64,000 nt of DNA. It comes from Acidimicrobiaceae bacterium (GTDB taxonomy: Bacteria > Actinomycetota > Acidimicrobiia > Acidimicrobiales > RAAP-2). Shown one piece after another: positions 11,005 to 19,752 of this stretch (its first letter is position 1; every line of letters starts with the position of its first letter). The notes beneath the pieces were generated by a model. The model was not told where the DNA came from and did not search any database. It saw only the letters and a list, made by a program, of their open reading frames with translations. Location of the stretch: the NCBI GenBank assembly GCA_003133665.1, contig PKYK01000019.1, positions 1 to 64,000 on the forward strand, given 5' to 3'. The position numbers were made by a program, and so were the translations under genes.

Positions 11005-11161
11005 AGGGGCCGCTGTTGAACCAGCGCCCGGAGAAACGCCAGACGGGCACCAGGTCCGGAACCAGAGGCACCTCGGCCCTGAGGATCTCCTCGGCGGCGG
11101 CGATGAGGGCCGCCATCTCTTCGGGCGGCAGCTCTGGACGAGGCGGCAGCCCGCAGCTCAC
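10973..11161 (-). CDS. Small acyl-CoA carboxylase epsilon-like subunit
   Basis: A 62-residue protein whose C-terminus (VWRFSGRWFNSGPFTNRRP) and preceding helix (ELPPEEMAALIAAAEEILR) resemble the small epsilon subunits that bind and activate actinobacterial acyl-CoA carboxylase complexes. The GTG start at 11161 overlaps the TGA of the carboxyltransferase gene in the four bases GTGA (11158-11161), which argues strongly that it is a real, translationally coupled gene. Its 3' end runs 32 bases into the opposite-strand ethylmalonyl-CoA mutase gene. Function by context; sequence similarity is short. Confidence 0.75.
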   Translation of the reverse strand: MSCGLPPRPELPPEEMAALIAAAEEILRAEVPLVPDLVPVWRFSGRWFNSGPFTNRRPHRPV

Positions 11162-12702
11162 AGGGGTACGTTCCCGTGCTTGCGCTTCGGCAGCTCCTCG
11201 CGCTTGCCGCGCAGAACATCGAGCGAGCGGCTCAGAATGCTGCGCGTCTCGGCCGGGTCGATGACGTCGTCGATGAAGCCCCGTTCGGCCGCGATGTAGG
11301 GGGTGGCGTAGCGCTCCTCGTACTCTTCGATCAGCGTCGCGCGAAGCGAATCAGGGTCATCGGAGTTGACCAGGTCACGACGATGAACGATCTCGACCGC
11401 ACCCGACGCGCCCATGACGGCCAGCTCGGCGGTGGGCCAGGCGTAGGCCAGGTCCGCGCCGATCGACTTGGAGTTCATGACCACGTACGCCCCGCCGTAC
11501 GCCTTTCGCGTAATGATCGAAATCCGCGGCACGGTCGCCTCGCAGAATGCGTACAGCAACTTCGCGCCGTGGCGAATGATGCCGCCGTACTCCTGATCCA
11601 CCCCGGGCATGAAGCCGGGCACGTCGACGAACGTCACGATGGGGATGTTGAAGGCGTCGCACGTGCGCACGAAGCGTGCGGCCTTCTCGCTCGAATCGAT
11701 GTCGAGCACTCCGGCCAGGATCTGCGGCTGGTTCGACACGAGCCCCACGGTGTAACCGTCGATGCGGGCGAAGCCGCAGGTGATCTGCTGGGCGTACGTC
11801 GCGTGGACTTCCATGTAGTCGCCGCCGTCCACGACCGACGTGATGACCTTCTTCATATCGTAGGGCTGGTTCGATGATGCCGGCAGGAGGTCGCGGAGGT
11901 TCTCGCAGCGTCGATCGGCGTCGTCACCGGAGAAGATGCGCGGCGGCTCTTCCATGTTGTTCGAGGGCAGGAACGACAAGAGGTACCGCACCTCGTCGAG
12001 CACGCTCTTCTCGTCCGGCAACACGAAGTTCGCCACACCCGATTTCGTGGCGTGGGTCTGGGCGCCACCAAGTTCTTCGAGGGTGACGTCTTCGCCAGTG
12101 ACGGTCTTCACGACATCGGGACCGGTGATGAACATGTGACTGGTGTCCTTGACCATGAAGATGAAGTCGGTCAACGCGGGCGAGTAGACGGCCCCTCCCG
12201 CGCACGGACCCAGAATGACCGAGATTTGGGGCACGACCCCCGAGGCTTTCGCGTTGCGGTGAAAGATCCCGCCGTAGGCGTTGAGGGCGGCGACACCTTC
12301 TTGGATCCGCGCCCCCGCGCCGTCGTTCAGGCCGATGATGGGCAGACCCATCGTCGTGGCGAGGTCCATGATCTTGTGGATCTTCGCGCCGTGAGTCTCA
12401 CCGAGTGCGCCGCCGAAGACGGTGAAGTCCTGGGAGTACACGGTGACCTTGCGGCCGTCGATCTTGCCGAAGCCGGTGATCACGCCGTCGGTGTAGGGGC
12501 GAGTGTCCTCGAGCCCCATGCCCGAGGCGCCGTGGCGGTTCAACATGTCGAGTTCCTGGAAGGAGTCCTCGTCGAGCAGATACTCAATGCGCTCGCGCGC
12601 GGTCATCTTGCCCTTGGCCTGATGCCGTTCAATCGCCTTCGCGCCACCCGCACTGCGGGCTTCCGCCTTACGAGCCTCGAGCTCGGCCAAACGGTCCGCC
12701 AT
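11158..12702 (-). CDS. pccB: Propionyl-CoA carboxylase, beta (carboxyltransferase) subunit
   Basis: Transfers CO2 from carboxybiotin to propionyl-CoA (or another acyl-CoA) giving methylmalonyl-CoA. The 514-residue protein has the carboxyltransferase halves: GKMTARERIEYLLDEDSFQE, VYSQDFTVFGGALGETHG and GDGAGARIQEG-type oxyanion region in the first, then VDVPGFMPGVDQEYGGIIRHGAKLLYAFCEA and MNSKSIGADLAYAWP in the second. I prefer the ATG at 12702 (MADRLAELEARK), which has a GGAGC site; ATG 12714 is possible. It sits downstream of ccr and the epimerase on the same strand. The biotin-carrying alpha subunit is not in the window. Confidence 0.94.
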   Translation of the reverse strand: MADRLAELEARKAEARSAGGAKAIERHQAKGKMTARERIEYLLDEDSFQELDMLNRHGASGMGLEDTRPYTDGVITGFGKIDGRKVTVYSQDFTVFGGALGETHGAKIHKIMDLATTMGLPIIGLNDGAGARIQEGVAALNAYGGIFHRNAKASGVVPQISVILGPCAGGAVYSPALTDFIFMVKDTSHMFITGPDVVKTVTGEDVTLEELGGAQTHATKSGVANFVLPDEKSVLDEVRYLLSFLPSNNMEEPPRIFSGDDADRRCENLRDLLPASSNQPYDMKKVITSVVDGGDYMEVHATYAQQITCGFARIDGYTVGLVSNQPQILAGVLDIDSSEKAARFVRTCDAFNIPIVTFVDVPGFMPGVDQEYGGIIRHGAKLLYAFCEATVPRISIITRKAYGGAYVVMNSKSIGADLAYAWPTAELAVMGASGAVEIVHRRDLVNSDDPDSLRATLIEEYEERYATPYIAAERGFIDDVIDPAETRSILSRSLDVLRGKREELPKRKHGNVPL

Positions 12703-12826
12703 TGAATGCTCCATGAAGAGCAAGGCTACCCAAGTCGCACACGACCTGTCTTGGTCGCACGCGTCGTGAAGGCTCGCAACCGTCATTCGACCGACGATCG
12801 CTGGCGTTACCCGTAAGTAGGCACCG

Positions 12827-13276
12827 TCAGCTTCCCCGCGAAGCCGGAACGTTGTTGTTCTCCCACTCGGGGACCTCGACGAGTTCGATCAACGTGCCAA
12901 ACGACGTCTTGGGATGCACGAACGCCACCGTGGTGCCACGCGAACCCGGTCGCGGGGCTTCATCGATGACCCGACCCCCCGACGCCTTCACCGCAGCGAG
13001 CGCTTCGGCGCAGTTCGCCACTCGGTAGCCGACGTGATGGAGGCCCTCGCCGCGCTTCTCGAGGTACTTGGCAATCGGTGAATCTTCCCTCGTGGGCGTC
13101 AGTAATTGGATGTAGGAATCGGCCACGCGCAAGAGGGCCTCGGCCACGCCGTCGGACTCCACGACTTCACGGTGCTCGACCGTGGCGCCGAAGACGTCCC
13201 GGTACCACGCGATTGCGGCGTCGAGGTCGTTCACGGCGATGGCCACGTGGTCAATCTCGCTCAGCAACGACTCCAT
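12827..13276 (-). CDS. mce: Methylmalonyl-CoA/ethylmalonyl-CoA epimerase
   Basis: Vicinal-oxygen-chelate (glyoxalase-fold) enzyme of 149 residues that interconverts the 2-epimers of methylmalonyl-CoA and ethylmalonyl-CoA. Typical segments are IDHVAIAVNDLDAAIAWYRD with the first metal His, GEGLHHVGYRVANCAEAL with the central His pair, and FGTLIELVE with the metal Glu. ATG start at 13276 is two bases behind the ccr stop, with the GGAG ribosome site inside the ccr end, so the two genes are coupled. In this cluster it bridges the Ccr product and the Ecm substrate. Confidence 0.94.
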   Translation of the reverse strand: MESLLSEIDHVAIAVNDLDAAIAWYRDVFGATVEHREVVESDGVAEALLRVADSYIQLLTPTREDSPIAKYLEKRGEGLHHVGYRVANCAEALAAVKASGGRVIDEAPRPGSRGTTVAFVHPKTSFGTLIELVEVPEWENNNVPASRGS

Positions 13277-13278
13277 GA

Positions 13279-14622
13279 CTACTCCTTGTCGTGGCGACGG
13301 AAGATGGAGAGGCGATTCTCCCCCACCCGGGCCCGCAGTTCGGTGTTGGCAACCCCGAGCCCCTCGGCGGGGGCCGCACACAAGACGCCGATCTTCCCTT
13401 CGTGGCGGTTGTGGTGGACTTCGTACGTCGCTTCACCAACCTGTTCGAGGGGGAAGACGGCCGACAGGGGCGGTACGACCTTGCCGTCGATAATCGCCTG
13501 ATTCGCGGACCAGGCCTCGCGGTAGTTCGAGAAGTGCGAGCCCTTGATGGTCTTCAGCTTCATCCACAGGTGGCGGTTGTCGTACTCGATCATGTAGCCA
13601 CTCGTTGCCGCACAGGTCACAATCGTGCCGCCCCGCTTCGCAACGAAGACGCTCGCGCCCATGGTGGAACGACCCGGGTGCTCGAAGACGATGTCGGGAT
13701 CGTCGCCAACCAGCGCGCGGATATCCTTGCCGAGTCGCCGCCACTCGGACTCGTCCTGGGTGTGCTCGTCCTTCCAGAACTGGTAGTTCTTCTCACGACG
13801 GTCAATCACGTATTCGCAGCCGAGTTCGCGCAGAGTCTCCACTTTGTTCGCACTTGACACGACGCCGATGGGCGTGCCGCCCGAGTTCAGGACGTGCTGC
13901 ACCGCGAACGATCCAATGCCACCGGACGCCCCCCAGATCAGCACCTTGTCCCCCTGGGTAACCGGAGCACCATTGCGCGAGACCAACATGCGGTAGGCCG
14001 TCGAGTTGCACAGCGCGTTCACCGCCGCCTCCTCCCACGTCAGGTGCGTGGGCTTGGGCATCAGCTGATTGGCCTTGACGACCGAGATGTCGGCGAGCCC
14101 GCCGAAGTTCGTCTCGAAGCCCCAAATCCGCTGATTGTTCGCGAGCATTGAATCGTCGTGACTCGTAGGGTCCTGATCATCGACGTAGTTGCAGTGAACC
14201 GTAACCTCGTCACCGATCTTCCAGCTGCGCACCGCCGAACCCGCACGAAGGATTACGCCCGCGGCATCCGAGCCCACGATGTGGTGGTCGAGCGCGTGTC
14301 GTCGTCCCCAGTAGGACTCTTTGCCAAGTCGGTCCAAGAAACCGAACGTCGGCAGTGGTTCGAAGATGCTCGTCCACACGGTGTTGAAATTGATCGACGA
14401 CGCCATCACCGCGATGAAGACTTCGTCCGGTGCGAGTTCAGGGAGCGGCACTTCGCCAACGTGCAGGCTGCGCCGGGGGTCCTTGTCACGACTGGCCATT
14501 CCGTCGAACATGTTCTGTTCGTCACGTCGAATGAACGCTGCCCGAGTCGTCGTCGGCATGGTCATTCCCGCCAGCGCTCCACCCGAAGCACCGGCGCGCA
14601 CCGCGTCAAGAATCTCGCTCAT
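13279..14622 (-). CDS. ccr: Crotonyl-CoA carboxylase/reductase
   Basis: NADPH-dependent reductive carboxylation of crotonyl-CoA to ethylmalonyl-CoA, the signature reaction of the ethylmalonyl-CoA pathway. The 447-residue medium-chain reductase-type protein has SINFNTVWTSIFEPLPTF, HHIVGSDAAGVILRAG, NFGGLADISVVKANQLMPKP, WGASGGIGSFAVQ and EHPGRSTMGASVFV. These match the Ccr family and distinguish it from ordinary enoyl reductases. Start ATG at 14622 (MSEILDAVRAGAS). It is first in an apparent operon with the epimerase and then the carboxylase genes. It is divergent from the thiolase, with a short palindrome between them. Confidence 0.95.
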   Translation of the reverse strand: MSEILDAVRAGASGGALAGMTMPTTTRAAFIRRDEQNMFDGMASRDKDPRRSLHVGEVPLPELAPDEVFIAVMASSINFNTVWTSIFEPLPTFGFLDRLGKESYWGRRHALDHHIVGSDAAGVILRAGSAVRSWKIGDEVTVHCNYVDDQDPTSHDDSMLANNQRIWGFETNFGGLADISVVKANQLMPKPTHLTWEEAAVNALCNSTAYRMLVSRNGAPVTQGDKVLIWGASGGIGSFAVQHVLNSGGTPIGVVSSANKVETLRELGCEYVIDRREKNYQFWKDEHTQDESEWRRLGKDIRALVGDDPDIVFEHPGRSTMGASVFVAKRGGTIVTCAATSGYMIEYDNRHLWMKLKTIKGSHFSNYREAWSANQAIIDGKVVPPLSAVFPLEQVGEATYEVHHNRHEGKIGVLCAAPAEGLGVANTELRARVGENRLSIFRRHDKE

Positions 14623-14698
14623 CTGGGCGAGGTTAGTGGGCGGCGAGCCCGCCGGCACCCCCCGCGCGTCGATCCTCACTTCACCTCGTTGAGCGATT

Positions 14699-14710
14699 GA
14701 CGCAAGCGTC
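14699..14710. promoter_or_regulatory. Candidate operator palindrome between ccr and thiolase
   Basis: GACGC and GCGTC arms separated by AA lie in the 133-base gap between the divergent ccr and thiolase starts and overlap a TTGACG hexamer (14697-14702) that could be a -35 box for the thiolase. No clear -10 at ideal spacing is seen. A role as a shared operator is inference from position and symmetry only. Confidence 0.35.
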
Positions 14711-14755
14711 TATTGTGACTTTAAGTTCTGAAGAGAGTCAGACGGAGGAGTCATC

Positions 14756-15934
14756 ATGTCGCGCAGTGTCATCGTTGCTGGAACCCGGACCGCAATCGGC
14801 AAGCTCTCGGGCATCTTTGCGTCACTCAGCGCACAAGATCTCGGAGGCGCCGCGATCAGGGGCGTGCTGGAGAGGACCGGCGTTGACCCCGCCAGCGTGG
14901 ACCTGGTGCTGATGGGTCAGGTGATCCAAGCCGGTCAAGGTCAGATCACCGCGCGCCAGGCCGCCGTGAAGGGCGGCATCCCCCTGAGCGTGCACGCCAC
15001 CACCATCAACAAGGTCTGTCTCTCGGGGCTCCAGACGATCTACTTGGCGGACCTCATGATTCGAGGCGGTGAAGCCGACATCGTCATCGCCGGCGGCATG
15101 GAGTCGATGACCAACGCGCCCTATCTCCTGCCCGGCGCCCGCGCGGGCTACCGCATCGGTGACCAGAAGGTCGTCGACTCCATGATGTTCGACGGACTCA
15201 CCTGCGCCTTTGACCAGTGCGCCATGGGGCTGGCCACCGAGCGCCACAACGCCGGGCGAATCTCACGGTCGCGCCAGGACGAGTTCTCCGCACGCAGCCA
15301 CCAGCTCGCGGCGGCGGCCATCGCCTCGGGCAGGTTCGCCGAAGAGATTGTCGGCGTCGCGGTTCCCCAGCGCAGGGGTGACCCCGTCGACGTCAGCACC
15401 GATGAGGGTGTGCGTGCTGAAACGACGGCCGAGTCCCTCGGCACCCTGCGCGGCGCCTTCGAAAAGGACGGCACGATTACCGCCGGCAACGCGTCGCAGA
15501 TCTCCGACGGCGGCGCCGCGGTGCTCGTGATGTCGGCCGAACGCGCCGCCCAACTCGGACTCACGCCGATGGGCGAACTCGTGAGTTACGGCCAGGTCGC
15601 CGGGCCGGACACTTCGCTGCTGAGCCAACCGTCGCGCGCCATAGCTCGGGCCGCCGCCAAGGCCGGTCTGGACGTGAAGGGTTTCGACCTCTACGAGATC
15701 AACGAGGCGTTCGCCGCGGTTGGTCTGGCCTCGGCCGACGACCTCGGAATCGACGAGGAGAAACTCAACGTGAACGGTGGCGCCATCGCGCTCGGCCACC
15801 CCGTTGGCATGTCGGGCACCCGACTGGCGATCACCGCATTGACCGAACTGCACCGCCGTGGTGGCGGTGTCGCGGCGGTGGCCCTGTGCGGGGGCGGGGG
15901 CCAAGGCGACGCCGCCATTCTGCGAACGATCTAG
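14756..15934 (+). CDS. Acetyl-CoA C-acetyltransferase (thiolase)
   Basis: Condenses two acetyl-CoA to acetoacetyl-CoA (or runs in reverse). The 392-residue thiolase has the acylation cysteine in NKVCLSGLQTIY near residue 88, the NGGAIALGHPVGMSGTR segment with the catalytic His, and the second catalytic cysteine in VALCGGGGQGDA at the end. The ATG at 14756 is preceded by GGAGG. It is divergent from ccr and supplies the first step of the ethylmalonyl-CoA pathway. It converges on the SixA-like gene, sharing the stop palindrome CTAG at 15931-15934. Confidence 0.95.
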   Translation: MSRSVIVAGTRTAIGKLSGIFASLSAQDLGGAAIRGVLERTGVDPASVDLVLMGQVIQAGQGQITARQAAVKGGIPLSVHATTINKVCLSGLQTIYLADLMIRGGEADIVIAGGMESMTNAPYLLPGARAGYRIGDQKVVDSMMFDGLTCAFDQCAMGLATERHNAGRISRSRQDEFSARSHQLAAAAIASGRFAEEIVGVAVPQRRGDPVDVSTDEGVRAETTAESLGTLRGAFEKDGTITAGNASQISDGGAAVLVMSAERAAQLGLTPMGELVSYGQVAGPDTSLLSQPSRAIARAAAKAGLDVKGFDLYEINEAFAAVGLASADDLGIDEEKLNVNGGAIALGHPVGMSGTRLAITALTELHRRGGGVAAVALCGGGGQGDAAILRTI

Positions 15935-16446
15935 GACGGCAGAAAGCTCGCCACGACCTCGTAGCGAAGAAGGCCCACGGGCTGATCATCGGGCAGTGCC
16001 AGCACGTACGCCCCACCGAGCGGGTAGTGCGCTTTTCGCAGCGAGTGCGGCAGCTCCATGGCGATCGTCAACATCAGTTCCATCACCGTGGGATTGTGCG
16101 CCACGACCAGCAGCGAGGTGGTGACCGGATCAATCGCCGCCAATTCGAGCAGAAGGTCCTCGGGCGAGACCTCCCGGCGGCCGTTGTAGATCAACTCACT
16201 GAACTCGCAAGCTGTGACGAAAGTTGTCTCGTCGAACGCGCAACGGAAGGTCTCCTTCGTGCGGGCAGCCGCACTGACGAGAGCCGTCGTCGGACCGTAC
16301 TGACCGAGCGCCTGGTCATCACTCGCCCACGCTCGCAGCTCTTTGCATTGGCCCCGACCTCGGTGGCTCAGCCCGCGGTCGAAATCAGACCCACCGGGAG
16401 GTGCCGACGTCGATTCGGCGTGTCGCACAACGGTGAGGTATCGCAC
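15931..16446 (-). CDS. Histidine phosphatase family protein (SixA-like)
   Basis: A 171-residue single-domain phosphatase of the RHG superfamily. It begins YLTVVRHAESTSAPP with the catalytic His in VVRHAES, continues with SHRGRGQ and SAAARTKETF, and has the second active-site His in LLVVAHNPTVMEL. Spacing and length match the short SixA-type phosphohistidine phosphatases, but substrate cannot be told from sequence. Start ATG 16446. It is divergent from uppP by about 60 bases and convergent with the thiolase. Confidence 0.88.
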   Translation of the reverse strand: MRYLTVVRHAESTSAPPGGSDFDRGLSHRGRGQCKELRAWASDDQALGQYGPTTALVSAAARTKETFRCAFDETTFVTACEFSELIYNGRREVSPEDLLLELAAIDPVTTSLLVVAHNPTVMELMLTIAMELPHSLRKAHYPLGGAYVLALPDDQPVGLLRYEVVASFLPS

Positions 16447-16507
16447 GTTCCCAGTCTGGCCGATGACGGTGGCCCCGCGGATAGACGGCGTCGTTTAGCG
16501 TTGGAGC

Positions 16508-17407
16508 ATGCTCGCAACCCTGACCTACCTCCAAGCGATCGTCATGGGGCTCCTGCAAGGGGTCACCGAATTGTTCCCGGTCTCGAGCCTCGGCCACAGC
16601 GTCCTGGTGCCGGCCCTGCTCGGTTGGCACAACCTGGTGAGCAGCCAGTCGCAGACCGAGTCGTTCTTCCTCGCGTTCATCGTTGGCCTGCACGTGGGGA
16701 CCGCGATCGGGCTCATCGTGTACTACCGCACAACGTGGCTGACGCTCTTTCGCGGGCTGGGCAAGCAGATGCGTGGGGTGACCGCCAACGGCACGCGTTC
16801 ACTGTGGCAGCTGTCCAACCCCTCGATGGACCCCAACTACCGCCTGCTCTTCATTCTGGCGATCGGCACCGTGCCGGTGGGTATCGCGGGGGTTCTCCTC
16901 GAACACAAACTCCGGACCCTCTTTGCCAAGCCCCTCGCCGCCGCCATATTCCTCACTATCAACGGCGTCATCCTGCTGCTCGGTGAGCGGCTGCGGCGGT
17001 CCCGCGGACGCCACGTCGCCAAACAAGGTCTCGAGACGGTGAGCGCGAAGAAGGCGCTCGCCATTGGTTCCTCGCAGATCCTGGCGCTCTTCGCCGGGAT
17101 CTCGCGCAGCGGTGCCGCGATGGTGGCCGGGCTGCTCGGCGGACTCGACCACGAAGAGGCCGCCAACTTCTCGTTCTTGTTGGCCACGCCGGTGATCCTG
17201 CTCGCCGGGGTCTACAAGCTTCCCGATCTGATGGGCACGCTCGGAAACGGCGTGCGGATGCAGACCGTGGTCGGTGCCCTCTTTGCGATGGTGGCCGCGT
17301 ACGTCGCCGTGCGCTTCCTGACCAAGTGGTTCACCACCAAGACGCTGATCCCCTTCGGGGTCTACAGCCTCGTGGTGGGGCTGCTCTGCGTCGTGCGTTT
17401 CGCCTAG
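16508..17407 (+). CDS. uppP: Undecaprenyl-diphosphatase (UppP/BacA)
   Basis: Integral membrane phosphatase that regenerates undecaprenyl phosphate for cell-wall synthesis. The 299-residue protein has both family signatures, GLLQGVTELFPVSSLGHSVL near the N-terminus (catalytic Glu and Ser) and ALFAGISRSGAAMVAGLLGG in the second half. About eight hydrophobic segments are visible. Start ATG 16508. Its TAG stop overlaps the recR stop in CTAG at 17404-17407. Confidence 0.95.
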   Translation: MLATLTYLQAIVMGLLQGVTELFPVSSLGHSVLVPALLGWHNLVSSQSQTESFFLAFIVGLHVGTAIGLIVYYRTTWLTLFRGLGKQMRGVTANGTRSLWQLSNPSMDPNYRLLFILAIGTVPVGIAGVLLEHKLRTLFAKPLAAAIFLTINGVILLLGERLRRSRGRHVAKQGLETVSAKKALAIGSSQILALFAGISRSGAAMVAGLLGGLDHEEAANFSFLLATPVILLAGVYKLPDLMGTLGNGVRMQTVVGALFAMVAAYVAVRFLTKWFTTKTLIPFGVYSLVVGLLCVVRFA

Positions 17408-18006
17408 TCGCTCAGTACGCGACGGCCGTCGATCGCCCTTCCGAGCGTGAGGTCGTCGGCGAATTCCAAGTCGCCTCCGACGGGCAGTCCGCTCGCGGGC
17501 TGCGAAACCACCAGACCGGGCACCTGCAGCAATCTACTGAGGTACATGGCGGTCGCGTCGCCTTCGACGTTGGAGTTGAAGCAGAGGATGACTTCCTTGA
17601 CCGGACCGTTCAAACGGCGCACGAGTTCTTGGATCCGCAGGCGATCCGGCGTCACCCCTTCGAGTGGATTCAAGACACCGTGCAGCACGTGATAGGTCCC
17701 GTGAAACGCCCCGGACCGCTCCACGGCCACGACGTCGGGCGGATTCTCTACGACGCAGATGACGGTCTGATCACGACGATCGTCGGCGCAGATCGGACAG
17801 AGGCCGCCCGTCTCGGCGATATTGCAGCACCGCTCGCAAAACGAGAGTCTCGTCTTCATCTCGCCAAGCGCCTGGGCGAGCCGGGCGACATCCTCACTGG
17901 GTTGGCGCATCAGCCAGAAAGCGATCCGCTGAGCCGACTTCGGCCCGACACCGGGGAAACGTCCCAGTTCATCGACGACCGCCTGGAGCGGTGGCGGGTA
18001 ACTCAC
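17404..18006 (-). CDS. recR: Recombination protein RecR
   Basis: Ring-forming DNA clamp of RecFOR gap repair. The 200-residue protein has the helix-hairpin-helix PGVGPKSAQRIAFWL, the four-cysteine zinc motif CERCCNIAETGGLCPIC and the Toprim domain starting VICVVENPPDVVAVERSG. The GTG start at 18006 overlaps the dnaX TGA in GTGA (18003-18006), so it is translated behind dnaX. The dnaX-recR pairing is widely conserved in bacteria, although many genomes place a YbaB/EbfC gene between them and none is present here. Confidence 0.96.
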   Translation of the reverse strand: MSYPPPLQAVVDELGRFPGVGPKSAQRIAFWLMRQPSEDVARLAQALGEMKTRLSFCERCCNIAETGGLCPICADDRRDQTVICVVENPPDVVAVERSGAFHGTYHVLHGVLNPLEGVTPDRLRIQELVRRLNGPVKEVILCFNSNVEGDATAMYLSRLLQVPGLVVSQPASGLPVGGDLEFADDLTLGRAIDGRRVLSD

Positions 18007-19694
18007 GAGATCTCCTCCGCCCCCGGGAACATCTCGGTGATCAGGTGATCGGCGACGGACTCGACCACCAGGACCGACTCGTCGCCGGCACTGCTCTCGT
18101 CAACCCCACTCTCGACGGGAACGCTCGGTCGAGTCGGGCGGGGCCTGGGCGCAGGGCTCGGCGTGCTCAAGGTCGCATCGACGGTCCACTCAACCTGCAG
18201 GGGCGTCTTGAACTCGTGGTCCAAGGCGCTGCGCAGTCCCTGCAGAATGGTCTCGGTGCTCCGGCGCATCTCTTCGCTGGGCACGGCGATGAGTAGCCGG
18301 TTCCCCTCGAGGGATCGCACCCGCGCGCTCTTCAGCAGCATCTGCGCCGAGCGAGACATCCGCGGGACCACCCTTTGTTCGAATCGTTCACGAACGTCGT
18401 CGTACGTGAGCGACGCTTCACCATCCGGGGTCGGGGTGGGAGGAGGCGGCTCGGGCAAGGGCGCCGCCGGCTTCTGGACCGGCGCGGCCGGCGCGGGCGC
18501 CGGCGCACCAATCGGTCGCAGCGCCGGTGCGGGGGGCGGCGTCGGCGTTGGCGCGCCCGCTCGGACACCGCCCCGCTCGAGCTTGGTCACCCGTTCGTCA
18601 AGGGCCTCGATCGAACTGTCGAGCTCGGGCTTGGTCAGTCGAACCAGCGCCACCTCCAGGGTGACGACCTTCTCGGGGGCGCTCTTCATCTCTCGCATCG
18701 CCCGCCCAACGGTCTCGAGAATGCGAACCGTGCGCGGCAGACCCAACTGCGAACCCCACGCGACCAGTCGTTCCCGGTCGGCGTCCACCGCGTCGGCGAC
18801 CTCGGGGGCCACCTGCAGCAAGAAGACCTGGCGCACCTCGGCGGCGAAACTCTCGGCCAACTGCTCCGGGTCCCATCCCTCTCGGGTGAGAATCGCGAGC
18901 GAACGCAAGGCCCCCACCGCGTCAACGTGCACGAGCGCGTGAAAGAGGCCGTCGAACTCGGGCTGGGCTTCGCTCAACGATCCCGTCGCGAGCAACTGAT
19001 CGAGCGCACTCAGCGCGTCGCGAGCCGATCCGCGACCCAGGCGAACGGCGGCGTCAATGGTCGCGTCGTCGGCGGCAAGACCGGCCGCCCCCTGGACGTC
19101 GTGCAGCAGAGAGCTCAGCGTCTCGCCGCCGATGAGGCGAAACTCGAGGTGCTGCGTGCGCGAGCGAATGGTGGGCAGCACCTTGTGGGGGTCGGTCGTG
19201 GCGAGCACGAAGATGACGTGCGGTGGCGGCTCCTCGAGGGTCTTGAGCAGTGCGACCGACGCGGCCTTCGAGAGCTGATGGACTTCGTCGAAGATGTAGA
19301 CCTTCCAACGCCCGGGCGTGCCGTGCCAGGCGCCCGCGGTGATTTCGCGAATATCGTCGACGCCGTTGTTCGACGCCGCGTCGAGTTCGATGACGTCCAG
19401 GGACGATCCCCTCGTGATCGCGACACAGCTCGCGCACTTGTTGCAGGCGTCTCCGTCGACGGGGTGCTCGCAGTTGAGGGCCTTAGCGAGGATGCGGGCT
19501 GTCGTCGTCTTGCCCGTGCCGCGCGGTCCCGAGAACAGGTAGGCGTGGACGACGCGGTCGTTCTTCACCGCGCCCTGCAGAGCTCGAACAACGTGGTCCT
19601 GACCCCGCAGTTCGGCGAAACGGCCGGGTCGGAAACGACGATAGAGCGACGTCACGCCATCCAGCGAAGTTGGGGTCGGAATCGCATCAGCCAT
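18003..19694 (-). CDS. dnaX: DNA polymerase III subunit gamma/tau
   Basis: Clamp-loader ATPase of the replicative polymerase. The 563-residue protein has Walker A in FSGPRGTGKTTTARILAKAL, the zinc cysteines CEHPVDGDACNKCASC, the Walker B/DExH segment YIFDEVHQLSK and sensor ALLKTLEEPP. After about residue 360 comes a Pro/Ala-rich linker (TPTPPPAPAL and following) and then the tau-type domain (LTYDDVRERFEQRVVPRMSRS). ATG start 19694. It lies about 60 bases downstream of the SRP RNA gene and is coupled to recR. I did not find evidence for a separate gamma product. Confidence 0.95.
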   Translation of the reverse strand: MADAIPTPTSLDGVTSLYRRFRPGRFAELRGQDHVVRALQGAVKNDRVVHAYLFSGPRGTGKTTTARILAKALNCEHPVDGDACNKCASCVAITRGSSLDVIELDAASNNGVDDIREITAGAWHGTPGRWKVYIFDEVHQLSKAASVALLKTLEEPPPHVIFVLATTDPHKVLPTIRSRTQHLEFRLIGGETLSSLLHDVQGAAGLAADDATIDAAVRLGRGSARDALSALDQLLATGSLSEAQPEFDGLFHALVHVDAVGALRSLAILTREGWDPEQLAESFAAEVRQVFLLQVAPEVADAVDADRERLVAWGSQLGLPRTVRILETVGRAMREMKSAPEKVVTLEVALVRLTKPELDSSIEALDERVTKLERGGVRAGAPTPTPPPAPALRPIGAPAPAPAAPVQKPAAPLPEPPPPTPTPDGEASLTYDDVRERFEQRVVPRMSRSAQMLLKSARVRSLEGNRLLIAVPSEEMRRSTETILQGLRSALDHEFKTPLQVEWTVDATLSTPSPAPRPRPTRPSVPVESGVDESSAGDESVLVVESVADHLITEMFPGAEEIS

Positions 19695-19752
19695 GCACGC
19701 ATGCTAACGGTGGGGTGCAAGGTGCCGAGGTCCAAAGCGGCGGTCAGGCGAT

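Noticed and set aside
13276-13381. N-terminal extension of the epimerase
   Set aside because: Overlaps the end of ccr in another frame; the ATG at 13276 gives the family start and has a GGAG site.
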